Source: Amaranthus tricolor (lineage: Eukaryota > Streptophyta > Magnoliopsida > Caryophyllales > Amaranthaceae). From it: a stretch of 64,000 nt of DNA. This document shows, in pieces, positions 22,336 through 32,853 of the stretch. Below the pieces are notes generated by a model. It saw only the letters and a list, made by a program, of their open reading frames with translations. It was not told the DNA's origin and did no database searches. The position numbers and the translations under genes are program-made. Positions within the stretch are counted from its first letter, which is position 1, and each line of letters starts with the position of its first letter. The DNA lies in NCBI RefSeq assembly GCF_026212465.1, contig NC_080053.1, positions 4,916,287 through 4,980,286 of the forward strand. Reading direction: 5' to 3'.

Positions 22336-24473
22336 ATGAGACATGGGAGGAAAACCCTTCTTAGAGCATGGTATATTGAACCTATCAAGGACTTTATCAA
22401 TATAAGTCCTTTGACTAAGCCCAATCATTCGTTTTGATTTATCTCTATAGACTCGGATGCCCAAAATATACTAAGTCTCTCCAACGTCTTTCATCGAGAA
22501 ACAACTACTTAGCCAAGCCTTTACAGACTCAAGCATCGGTACACAGTTCCCTACAATCCATATGTCATCTACATACATAACTAAGAAAACAATAAAACTC
22601 CCAGTGACTTTCTTGTATACACAAGACTTTTGCCATCCATGTCAGTATTTATCTTATAAATGTACTTGCACTTGATCGGTCTAGCACCTTCAGGCAAGTC
22701 AACCAAGTTCTAAACTTGATTGTCATACATAGACTCCATCTTAGATTTCATGGCTCCAAGCCATAGTTCAGAGGCAGAACCTTCCATTGCTGCCTTATAG
22801 GCAGTAGGTTCTTCCTTATCTAATACAAGGACTTCATGACTTTTATGAACGATATAACCCTCCATAGGATCTCTGCTTGGAGCTTTACTCTGCCTACTAA
22901 TCCTACGAACTAGGACATCCACCACCTCAGTAGGTACAACGGGTACCAAAACTTGAGCTCCAATTGGAGAAACAATATCTCCCACTGGAGGAGCGATTTG
23001 TGCTTGATCATCTTGAACTTCTTCAAGAGAAATATTTCTCCCACTTGGCTTTTGAAGAAAAAACATTCTCTTTCTAAAAAGACACCTTCACGAGCCACAA
23101 ACACTTTATGCGCATTAGGATTGTAGAAGTAACCCACAAAGAATACCTTATCAGATCTAGGTCCAAGCTTATTTGGTTTATAAACGTTTTATATATGCTT
23201 AACAACCCCAAAAAGACAACTTAGGAACTTTTCCTGTCCATAACTCATATGGCGTCTTATCGACAGCTTTGGACGGAGTACGATTTGAAACATGAGCCGC
23301 TGTTAGGAGTGCATAACCCTAAAATGAAATAGGAAGATCGACTAATCTCTCATTGAACGAACCATATCTAATAAGGACCAATTCCATTTTCGGACACACC
23401 GTTTAATTACGGTGTTCCAGGCAAGGTTCGTTGTGAACTATTCCACAATTTTCAGATGATCAATAAAGTCTTGACTCAGATATTCGCCACCTCGATCTGA
23501 TCTAACTGCTTTAATCGTCTTTCCAAGTTGATTTTATACTTCATTTTGAAATTCTTTGAACTTTTCAAAAGAATCTTTTATGTTTCATTTAGTAGACATA
23601 TCCGTATCTACTTAAATCATCAGTAAAAGTAATAAAGAATTCATACCCTCCCCTAGCGGAGGTACTCATAGGACCACGTACATCTGAATGTATTATGCCT
23701 ATAAGTCACTAGCTCTTTCACCATGTCCAGTTATGGTGATTTAGTCATTTTTCTAAGCAAACAAGACTCGCATACATCATATGATTCAAAATAAAATGAG
23801 TCCAATTGTCCATCTTTATAGAGCTTTTGAATGTGTTTCTCATTTAGATGTCCTAAACGATAATGCCAAAGATAGGTATGATTAGAATCCTTTGATTTTA
23901 GGCTCTTAGAATTGTCCACGTGATAGTTCTTTTTATCAAGATATAGTATGGAAAAATCATTTATGCAACGACCTATACCATAACAGATTTCATCTTTGTA
24001 AATTGAAAAAGAACAATTCTTTATTACAAATGTAAAACCTTTAGAATCCAACATTGAAATTAAAATCAAATTTCTATTCCTAGATGGAACATAATAACAA
24101 TTATTAAGATCTAACAAAAATTCTAAAAGTAAAGATAAACAATAAGATCCTACGGCTAATGCAGCCACTTAGCACCATTTCCAACTCGTAGGTCTAGTTT
24201 ATCTCTATGAAGATCTCTACTTTTCTTTAGCCCCTGCACATTTGAACAAATGTGAGAACCATAACTGTTATCCTATACCCAAGAATTAGAGGTAGCAAAG
24301 TTGATCTCTATCACATGAATACCTGAAGTAGAAGTGATACTTCTATCCTTCTTGTCCTTAAGGTACTTTGTGCAATTCCGCTTCTAGTGACCCTTCTTAT
24401 TGCAATAGAAACAATTATGATATGGACTAGCTCCAACCTTCACCTTAGTTTGGGCAACCTTTTTGCCCTTGCC

Positions 24474-24985
24474 TTAGTGGTTAAATTGTTTCTCTAGCTT
24501 CCCTTTTTTCTTGAAAACATTCTTCTTTTTTTGAACCATAAGAACCTGTTTCTTTGGTTTAACGGGAATGGTCTGCTCCGAGATTTTGAGCATACCAAGT
24601 AACTCATTGATGGTCTCAAAGCTCTCGGTCCTAGCTTGTTTCAAAAACATAGCTTGAAGTTGAGCAAAGATGTGAAAAGCTTCCATATCCATGAGTTGTT
24701 TTTGTAATTCGGGGACAATAGATGCTAACATCAAGCATGTAACATCTAAAGACCTTTCAGTATCGGCTTCATAAATTGCCCGGTCTTGAGCAGACACATT
24801 AAGTGTGGGTTCATTTGGAATTGGAGTTTCAAAAACATCCAGTTTTCGCAAATGTTTGAGAACAATTCTCAAATTCCTTGACCAATCAAGGAAGTTGTTT
24901 TTGTTAAGTTTTTCCTTTACAAGTGTTAACCGTAAACCAAAATTAGAGAACGCATTATTGTTTGAATTATTTTCCGTCTACAAAT
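24474..24985 (-). pseudogene. Copia gag fragment
   Basis: The frame encodes the capsid-like helical domain of copia gag, including LNKNNFLDWSRNLRIVLKHL at the N-terminal end and LMDMEAFHIFAQLQAMFLKQ further in. It ends in a Lys-rich tail. The start is missing from the frame and the zinc knuckle downstream (near 24370-24420, CFYCNKKGH-like) is in another frame. Confidence 0.6.
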
Positions 24986-24995
24986 GAATAACACA

Positions 24996-27863
24996 AAGTG
25001 TAAAAATTCTATGATTATCATGAATGAATAATTTTAACCAAATTTAAAAGAAATTCATTCCACCAAATTAAATTAAATGTCCCTTTTAATTTAGTGATTC
25101 CAATACCTAATTTTCACTAACCCTAAGCAAGCTTTAGCTTGTCTCCCAAAGTTAATGGTTATAGGTAAAGAAACTATTTCTTAATTATTCATAATAATTC
25201 TTGATTGGTAATAAGATAACTCTTTATCTACTATTACCCCATGCCTCTAAGTGTCAACTTTTCTTGACCTACTTAGTTGAGTTAAACCACTTTTCACCAA
25301 CTACTTATCTTAGAATAATTAATAGGCACCTCGCTTTGTGAAACCTACCTAATTAACGATCTAAAGCTTCATAGTGTTACTAAATGGAATAGCATTACAA
25401 CTCAACATAATTAGGGACTATGGTTATTTTTATTAACCCAAATAAAAGTGAACTCTAATTATTTGAATTAATAAACTAAATAACCAAAGCATGCATCATC
25501 AAGCAATATAGCAAAAAACAATAAATCAACAAAATAATGCATAAATAAGGTTCCCAGTATGGCCCTAAAAACACTTGAAAATCTAATCTTTAAGACCCAT
25601 CTTTTGAACACCTCTTAAATCTCTTTTCTTCTTCGTCTTCAACTTCATGGATACATACATAATAGTAATTAAATTTTAAAATGTAAAAAATTAAGCTATT
25701 TAACTATTACACTCAAAATAAATGATAAGCAGATCGTGTTTAATTACATTCAAAATAACGGCATCCAAACCGTATTGTCTATCCTAAATAAGCCATACTA
25801 CTTACCATAACCTGTATAACAATTATCATTCACCAACTTACTATTTGTAAGTGGCCCATACAATATAATATTTAAACAAATTTAAAGAAATATGCATGAA
25901 GTACATAAATAAATATATAATCTTATTATTTAAAATAAACATGATAGATAATCACATTATTCAATTTTAATTTGCATGAATTTTAATTGATTCATAATCA
26001 ATCAAATAAATTATTTTTACTTCTCTTAAGCAAAATAAACCTCTCACGTAAAAATAATCTTCATTGAAAAGTGAGCTTATTATTAACAATTAATAATAAA
26101 TTCTCCCCTTAAACTTTAATCAAATTAAGGTTTAACGAAAAATATATCAAATGGACTAATAAAATGTATTTAAAGATAATGGCCACTAAGAATTTATTTA
26201 TTTATTTAATTTTTTTTTATATACTAATTTCACATGGTGGATATAAAATAAGGCTAATCAAATTAGCACCAATAAACAACGTGGAATGTAGTGCAAAAGC
26301 CATGCTAATCATATTAGCACTAGTCCATAAAACATTAAATAATACCATATTCTATAATTTGTTAATCAATCCAATTCTTAAATTTTGTTAACTATTAACA
26401 AAAGATTCAAAAAAATGATCAAATATATTATTTAAACATGCCAAATAAATCAAATTCTCAATTTGTGATTATTATTTTAAACATCAAAATTTAATCAAAC
26501 ACTTTAATTAAAATGATAAATTAAAATAATTAAATTGGCAAATGGAAGGAATCAAAATTAAGAAATTTAATTTTAATCATCAAAGTTCAAAACTTTACAA
26601 CTAAAAAAATTTTAGTAAACCCTCCCCTAAAGTTCTTAACTTTATCGTGCAAATTAAAATCATTATGTGTAAATAAATAATTCATATATATTATTTATAT
26701 ATAACCAATATTTATATGCCCAAAACATATCAATAAAAGTGGAAACTAATACCACTGTAGAGTTCTAGTATTGTTAACTTTTAACATGCGGAAAACTATA
26801 ACCTTTCCAAGACCCAATTATTGACATGAGATGAAACAAATAAAAATTGGGATGAGAAATTATACCTTTGTAGCGTGAGTCCACTAGCAAAATATAATAA
26901 CAAGACAAGAACCGCAAAAAAAGTTCATCTAGTGTAGTCCACCCACAACGTCTTGTGAAACCTCGTATACTAGTACGATGTTTAAGAACAATTCTTAAAC
27001 TAATTTTGTATATACAATTCTTGTATTTGACCTCACTTATAATTTGTTAAGACAACATACGTAAATTTTCTTAGTCTTAAATATTGAAAAAGTCAAAGAA
27101 AAATCACATATAAATTTCCATATGAAACCTCACGGTAATACTCCACTCAAAGTGAATATGTGCATCTATTATCTTATATAGTATGTATTCCATCATTATA
27201 CATTATACATTATACCAAAACCATAAAGTGGTGTTATTACTATGCAAGGTAACTTAATGTGCTACTAAAGAGACCATAGAAAAAGCCTTCAAAAGCACTA
27301 AAATTTTCGGTTATAAAAGAATCAATACTCTCTTAATAGCACATATTAAGAACAAAAAAGTTTAGGGAGTTACACAATCAAATTAACAAAATTAATATAC
27401 CCATTATATTATATTGAGGATTATGACTAATATCTAGTTTTACTAGATTAGTCACATGAACCTAAACTTATATAGGTCAAAACACACAAAATAGTCTCAC
27501 ACATTGATATAGTGTGACCCAATAGATTTTGTGATATTAAGCTCGTACCATTATTAAATAATGGTTCAGTGACATTTATTAATCTCTAGTAAAACATAAA
27601 CATTACTCAATGTATACTAAATTAACGTCTCGTTATATACTGACTTATTTACTTTAAACGACTTACAAAATATTCATACTACTTTATTTTATTATCTTTT
27701 TTTTTGTTTATCTTTGTAGCTTTATAAATATTTCGTATGCTTCTCCAAAATAATTCAAATCAAATAAGCATTTATTTAAATAATAGTTTAAATATTAATA
27801 AATCTTTAAAACAATTCCAAAATCTCAAACGTTAATATTATTAATTAATTTATAATCTTAGTT
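24996..27863. other. AT-rich region, probable 5' leader and flank of the copia element
   Basis: Nearly 2.9 kb with no coding frame of note. The sequence style (few long frames, repeated CTAAT/AATTA words) fits a long copia 5' untranslated region and LTR on the minus strand, but I found no clear LTR ends, primer binding site or match to 20100-20900. Confidence 0.3.
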
Positions 27864-27872
27864 AAAAAATAA

Positions 27873-28906
27873 GGGTTTTTCTCACTTATACCCACGTACT
27901 TTTAAAAATTCTCAGCTGTACCCAATAAATTTACCAATTCTCAATTGTACCCAATAATTAGTAGGGTTTTTCTCACTTATACCCACGTACTCATGTTGGT
28001 AGCTGAAGTTGTTCAAACTTTGATCTTGGCTGACTTTTGTTATTATTACATCAAAAGGTAATTAAGCTTATTTTTTTGAACTAATAACGTTTACGTTTCG
28101 TTTAATTATTGGTATTAGAACGTGTAAATGATAATGAAAATTTAAGCTAAATTTGCAAGAAAAAAACACGTAAAGGCTATTGATCATACTTGTCTTACTC
28201 TAGTAATCATTTTTTTTAATAAAATTTAGTAAAATATTTGTGGGAAAATAGTAACCACATGTGATCTCATATCGAAGAATTAGAGAGGATTAGACAAACA
28301 TATAAACTTAATGGACTACTCCTTTTACTAATTGATTTTAGGATGAAAATTCATCGCACTTGTGTGCAATCATCTCTCATGAGAAATTTATCAACACTTA
28401 ATTGTGGATAAAACTTACATCGCCATGAAAATAACATATTACGAAAATTTACTCAAAAAGTCATTTTATTACCGTTGTTTAGTATTTACCATCAAATGGA
28501 CTGTTAAAGTCGCTACATTATAATGCTACTGGTAATTCTAAAAAAAATTCAAAAAATATTACTAACGCCTTAAATAAATCTAACTAACTGTTGTTAAGTT
28601 GTCATTAAAAAATGATTATTGTTGCTAAATTAATACTAATTATTGGGTACAATTGAGAATTGGTAAATTTATTGGGTACAGCTGAGAATTTTTAAAAATA
28701 CGTGGGTATAAGTGAGAAAAACCCTACTAATTATTGGGTACAATTGAGAATTGGTAAATTTATTGGGTACAGCTGAGAATTTTTAAAAGTACGTGGGTAT
28801 AAGTGAGAAAAACCCTACTAATTATTGGGTACAATTGAGAATTGGTAAATTTATTGGGTACAGCTGAGAATTTTTAAAAGTACGTGGGTATAAGTGAGAA
28901 AAACCC
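27873..28906. mobile_element. Mutator-like element with tandem-repeat terminal inverted repeats
   Basis: An exact 9-bp target duplication AAAAAATAA (27864-27872 and 28907-28915) flanks a 1034-bp element whose ends are perfectly inverted (GGGTTTTTCTCACTTATACC and its complement). The ends are made of a 91-bp unit: about 1.3 units at the left (27873-27991) and three almost identical units at the right (28634-28724, 28725-28815, 28816-28906). The 640-bp interior is non-coding. A 9-bp TSD with long terminal inverted repeats is the Mutator signature, so this is a non-autonomous MULE with tandemly repeated ends. Confidence 0.8.
28634..28906. repeat. Three tandem 91-bp repeats forming the right terminus of the MULE
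   Basis: The boundaries fall every 91 bp (ends at 28724, 28815, 28906). The units differ by about one base (AAATACGT against AAAGTACGT context). The same unit occurs once in inverted orientation at 27873-27963. Confidence 0.85.
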
Positions 28907-29059
28907 AAAAAATAATCAAGGAGCTTAAAATCACACATGTTACACTGGGTACCCGACTTTTCGAGTACCCGAAATGTCGGATACCCGTTAATAAATACCC
29001 CTTACTTTTGACCCTTATCATCTTAAATTAACCACTGCACATATGAATTGAACTCTTAT

Positions 29060-30290
29060 TTAAACTGCTAGTGGTGAATGGATTAAAGTGCATATTGGAG
29101 GGATAGATGATTTACCCTCTAAGATTCATTTGAAAAATTTTCTTTTATTCTTGACATATCTCATAAGCTTTTATCTATTAGTCAATTGATCAAAGAGCTT
29201 AATTGCACTTTTTTAATGTTTTTTTGGTGATTGTATTGTACTTGATGCTTAGACAGGGAAGATTATAGAGCATAGTACTAAACGAGGTGGATTATACTAT
29301 AATGATGTAACACCCTGTCCTTTGGACTGTTGGCGACTACACATGGAGACTGTAGACTAAAGTCACTGACAAACATAAGTCTTTTCAGCACACTTTGGCT
29401 TCACTCGTGCCCACCTAAGAAAACTTTCTAGAAGGTCACCCATTCTAAGATGGCTCCTCACCAAGCACGCTTAATTGTGGAGTTCTTAGCAAATGGGCTT
29501 CCTAGAAAAGAAGATGCACCTTCTTGATATGAGTAATCTATCAATCTTTTTTAAAGCTCAATTTGAAGTATCATACTCACCCCCACTTAGGATTACAACG
29601 TCCTTGTTGGAACATAGTTTTAGGATCTTTTCCCCCGCTACGTGCACTGAACGCATGATCAGTCACAGTCGCAGAGTTTCTCTAATACTATTATGTAACA
29701 CCTCAGCCCTTCGACTACTAGTGACTACATATAGAGACTATAGACTAACCCAACTGACCAACATAAGTCTTGTAAGTGCACTTTGGCCTCACTCGTGCGC
29801 ACCTAGGAAAACTTCCTAGGAGGTCACACATCCTAAGATTACTCATCACCAAGCACGCTTAACCGTGAAGTTTTTAGCAAATGAGCTCCCTAGAAAAGAA
29901 GGTGAACCTTGTGAATATGAGTAATCTATCAATCCTTTTTAAAGCTCAATTCGAGGTATCACCGATGATGAGGTGATTCAAAATGGCCCTGCAATGCTTG
30001 TTGTACAACAACCATGAATATGGCACTGTCGTATACATCATCCCCTTTTTGGGTACTTAGAACATCTTTTTCTTGCTTTTGTTGTTTATTGATGATTGTA
30101 CTCATATGAGTTGTGCTAATTTCTTGTAACATAAGTCTAAAATATTTGATGTATTTGTCAAGTTCTAGAAAACCATACTCTTCCATAAATCACCAAGGCC
30201 ATCATAATTGAATGCCAAGTAGCAGAGTCCTTTGGCCTAAAACTTGATGGAGGGGCTTTTGTTCTAATTTCCTTGTAAACAATATTTATA
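29060..30290 (+). pseudogene. Copia protease/pre-integrase remnant split by a TRIM
   Basis: Before the TRIM (to about 29305) the translation resembles a copia protease-end/GAG-pre-integrase region, with LIKELNCTFLM and GKIIEHSTKRGGLYYND. After it (from about 29962) it resumes with EVIQNGPAMLVVQQP, IWHCRIHHPLFGYLEHLF and LKLDGGAFVLISL. The zinc-binding histidine region (HHPLFG in place of GHPSFG) is degraded. Several stops interrupt it. No RT follows. Confidence 0.55.
29306..29961 (-). mobile_element. Cassandra-type TRIM retrotransposon with 5S-derived LTRs
   Basis: Two direct repeats, 29306 to about 29573 and 29693-29961, both run TGTAACACC to GTATCA on the plus strand. Each contains a block matching the complement of plant 5S rRNA (AGGAGGTCACACATCCTAAG ... 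CCAAGCACGCTTAACCGTG ... AGTT). That is the hallmark of Cassandra. Between them is only about 118 bp. Read on the minus strand, a degenerate initiator-Met primer site (AGTATTAGAG) follows one LTR and a purine tract (GTGGGGGTGAG) precedes the other, so the element is on the minus strand. It has no coding region. It interrupts a copia remnant, and I could not see a clean 5-bp target duplication. Confidence 0.75.
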
Positions 30291-31320
30291 ACACCCTAGA
30301 CATTACACAAGTATAGCATAGTAGGGATCAGCCACAAGAACAAGGAAAGCTAGACTCAAGCACTTGATAAAGAAAATTTTATAAGGTTTGGTGTAAAAGC
30401 TAAAATAATAACGAGAATAACAAAGAAAGATTAAAAACGATATGAATCAAAGGAGGAAAACAGGGATAGATTAAGTCCACATTAGGAAGGTGGTGTTGAC
30501 AAAAGAAAACTAGGTTAAGGGAAATCAAACAATAATTAGTCTAGACATTTAAGATAACGAGAGGATGTTTATGTTTCTACAAACAATACGAACATACCCA
30601 TTCCTAGGATTTCAATAATCAAACCCCTAAAGAAACTATTCACAAATGTTTAAACTACCTAAAGCAACAATAATAAATATAGCAATAAAACTAAGCATGA
30701 TAAACATAAATATAACCAACAAGAAAGCAACAACAAATGGAACAAGGAAATGAAAGAAATAATTATTCAATAATGCAATAAGTGAAACAAGAATAATAAT
30801 GAAAGTTATAAAAGCAATGAAAGCAATAATAAAGCAATAACAAAACTTGAAAGCAAGAAGAGGAATGAAAACTTACAAACCAAAGGTAAATGCTTTAAAG
30901 GAAATGAAATGAAGAGTTTTAAACAAAGCTAAAAATCCAATGTTAAAAGGTAGAAATTTGAAATGGAAATAATAAAAACAATATCGATGGAAAATTATTC
31001 TGGGTTTAGAGAACTAAAGAAAGCATAAGAATCTATTCTAGAACAAACTTGAAGAAAGTAATTGATAATGTCCTACGGTTTAGGAATGTGTTTCTACGAA
31101 AATTAAGGGTACATATAACGTTAAAACAAGAGGCTTAAAATGCCTTTAATAGCTCATAAGATGGGCTTGAGAAGAAAAAGATTTTCGCGAAACACATAAG
31201 GGTGGGATTTTGAACAAAAAACATATATGTATATGGCATTTACTATATTTTTTCCCTATTACTTTTGTGCTGCGTCTTTAAAAAACTGCAACATATGTGA
31301 CACAAAAAATTAGGTTTTTT
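30291..31320. other. Purine-rich non-coding sequence
   Basis: Long A-rich stretches with AATAATAA and GCAACAA words and no reading frame of note. It may be an untranslated retrotransposon region on the minus strand. No boundary was seen. Confidence 0.3.
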
Positions 31321-32715
31321 GCACAAGTGAATCTATAACAACCCGACTTACCGTTGACTGAGTAAACAGGGTCATCACAGAGTTTATTTCCAAAGAAACT
31401 TAAATCTCAATACCAAAACTTGAGCAATGGGGTCACCAGTTCTAAAAACATAGCTAAATCAGCTAATTCTCAAACCAAACATCTAACTAATACAATGTAA
31501 TCATAAAAGTCACTATAAAAGTCCAACATAACCGATACAATCTAGTCTAATATACATTTACCAAAACCTAATACAAAGCTACAACTTCTCATGTACTCAT
31601 CTCAATTTAACATCCATGTAATTCTAATCATCACCGCTAACCCATTGTTCCCGACCGGTTCCGATCTGTAGACAGTGTAAAAGATGGAAACAACAGGGGG
31701 TCAGGTTGAACTGAATGAGAAGTAACAATCCAAAACAAAAAAACACAGTAATTCAAAAACATAGGTTTAAAAGCAACATTAGTTTCCTAGATTTATGTGC
31801 GCATAGGGAGTCAAGTTGAGAGAACATCCATAGCTCTAAGGCTATGTCACTCTCGGGTAAGGCTAGTCAATATTTGAATGACAATTCATCTTAAAATAGG
31901 AAGTACGGGAGATTTTCCCACTACTCCGTCAATGACCAGCTCGTGAGCGAAATCCATTGACCATATCAATATCAACATAATCACTCAACAAATTTGTCTC
32001 AACATTATAAAATTCATAGCTTTAATAAAACAATTTTCAAAAAATTGTAGTTTGGCCAGACCCTTTAAGGAACTGCTACTACTCACCGACTACGTCACTT
32101 CAAGGAGTTGAGTCTGGTCCACAGCCATCAACTAGAAGGGTTCTTTGATGATATCATCTCCTGGAGCATAACAAGGTCACAATATCACCAGAGCGCGTTC
32201 TATACCACTATACTAATATATAACTTATTACATCTCCTCCTAAGACTATAGCTTAACCAAGACCTTACTCTAACATTCTAGCATTTCAAGATCTAAGGTT
32301 ATTTTTAAACATATCAAAGAACTTAGAGTAACCCAACAATGCTCATAATAGATTTATATTCATCCTAACTCCATATTGATAGATACCTTCAAGATTCGTC
32401 TACTATTCAAGAACATCAATAATCGAATATCTTTTTTTTAACACATGTTTCCTCATTAAGGCCTATACCCAAAGTAATCCATCATATCTCTAAAATGTCT
32501 ATCATCAATCATTATTCTTCAAATCACGTATGTTTAATTAACCATAAAGATAGGTGTTCTACTTGCCATCAATGATAATTAAACAAAACCATATATATTC
32601 ATCCAAGAATGTCAAAATACCCGACATTTCTCCATTAAGGAGCATTTTCCCAACAAATTCATAGATCTCAATATCCATAAATTTAATATCAATCATCTAA
32701 AGTTCTATCTACTCT
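31321..32715 (-). repeat. Probable LTR-type sequence, unclassified
   Basis: It starts ATAACAACCCGACTTACCG and has no coding frame. The layout (ACAACCCGACT edge, long non-coding body) resembles plant gypsy LTRs read on the minus strand, from general familiarity only. It is cut by the copia element at 32721. Sequence after that element (36427 on) may be its continuation. Confidence 0.3.
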
Positions 32716-32734
32716 AAATCTAATAAGATAAATA

Positions 32735-32853
32735 CAGTAGTAGGAGCATGTTTCGCTTTCGATGTACCCTTCGAATCTGGTATGTGGAGAAGTACGACTC
32801 TCCTGGTGCAGATTCGAAGGGTACATCGAAAGCGAAACATGCTCCTACTACTG
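32735..32853. repeat. Perfect 44-bp inverted repeat with 31-bp loop
   Basis: The left arm 32735-32778 is the exact complement of the right arm 32810-32853. The right arm is in the gag reading frame (SKGTSKAKHAPTT), so the left arm is the copied one. It sits exactly at the 5' deletion point of the copia element. Confidence 0.9.

Larger units (their letters stand above)
20100..24995 (-). mobile_element. Ty1/copia retrotransposon, decayed
   Basis: On the minus strand, in order: gag from about 24980 (LVKEKLNKNNFLDWSRNLR), a protease and GAG-pre-integrase region (23731-24168, WHYRLGHLNEKHI), integrase (about 23730-23140, DRGGEYL), a connection region (22710-23066), RT with YVDD near 22575, and RNase H remnants (about 21200-20950, SWKSS). 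About 125 residues of RT are missing just before YVDD (junction near 22622), and frameshifts and stops are frequent. A solo LTR is nested at 21329-22335. The 3' part (20100-20900) looks like untranslated or LTR sequence. I could not match it to a second LTR near 25000-27860. The ATG expected at the gag start seems to be ACG. Confidence 0.7.

Noticed and set aside
22081..22437. 118-codon plus-strand frame
   Set aside because: It spans the end of a solo LTR and runs into antisense copia RT sequence, so it is not a gene.
24996..27863. Matching LTR pair for the minus-strand copia element
   Set aside because: I compared the two flanks by eye and could not find a shared LTR sequence or a tRNA primer site, so I did not call LTRs here.
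28634..28906. CRISPR array or satellite for the 91-bp repeats
   Set aside because: There are no spacers; the units abut directly, an inverted unit lies at 27873 and a 9-bp target duplication surrounds the whole.
29306..29961. 5S rRNA gene(s)
   Set aside because: The 5S-like blocks are partial and diverged, occur twice inside direct repeats with a primer-site-like sequence between, and lack the full 120-nt gene. A Cassandra-type TRIM explains them.
29959..30186. 75-codon minus-strand frame
   Set aside because: The opposite strand carries the copia pre-integrase remnant (GPAMLVV, HHPLFGYLEHLF), so this frame is its antisense shadow.
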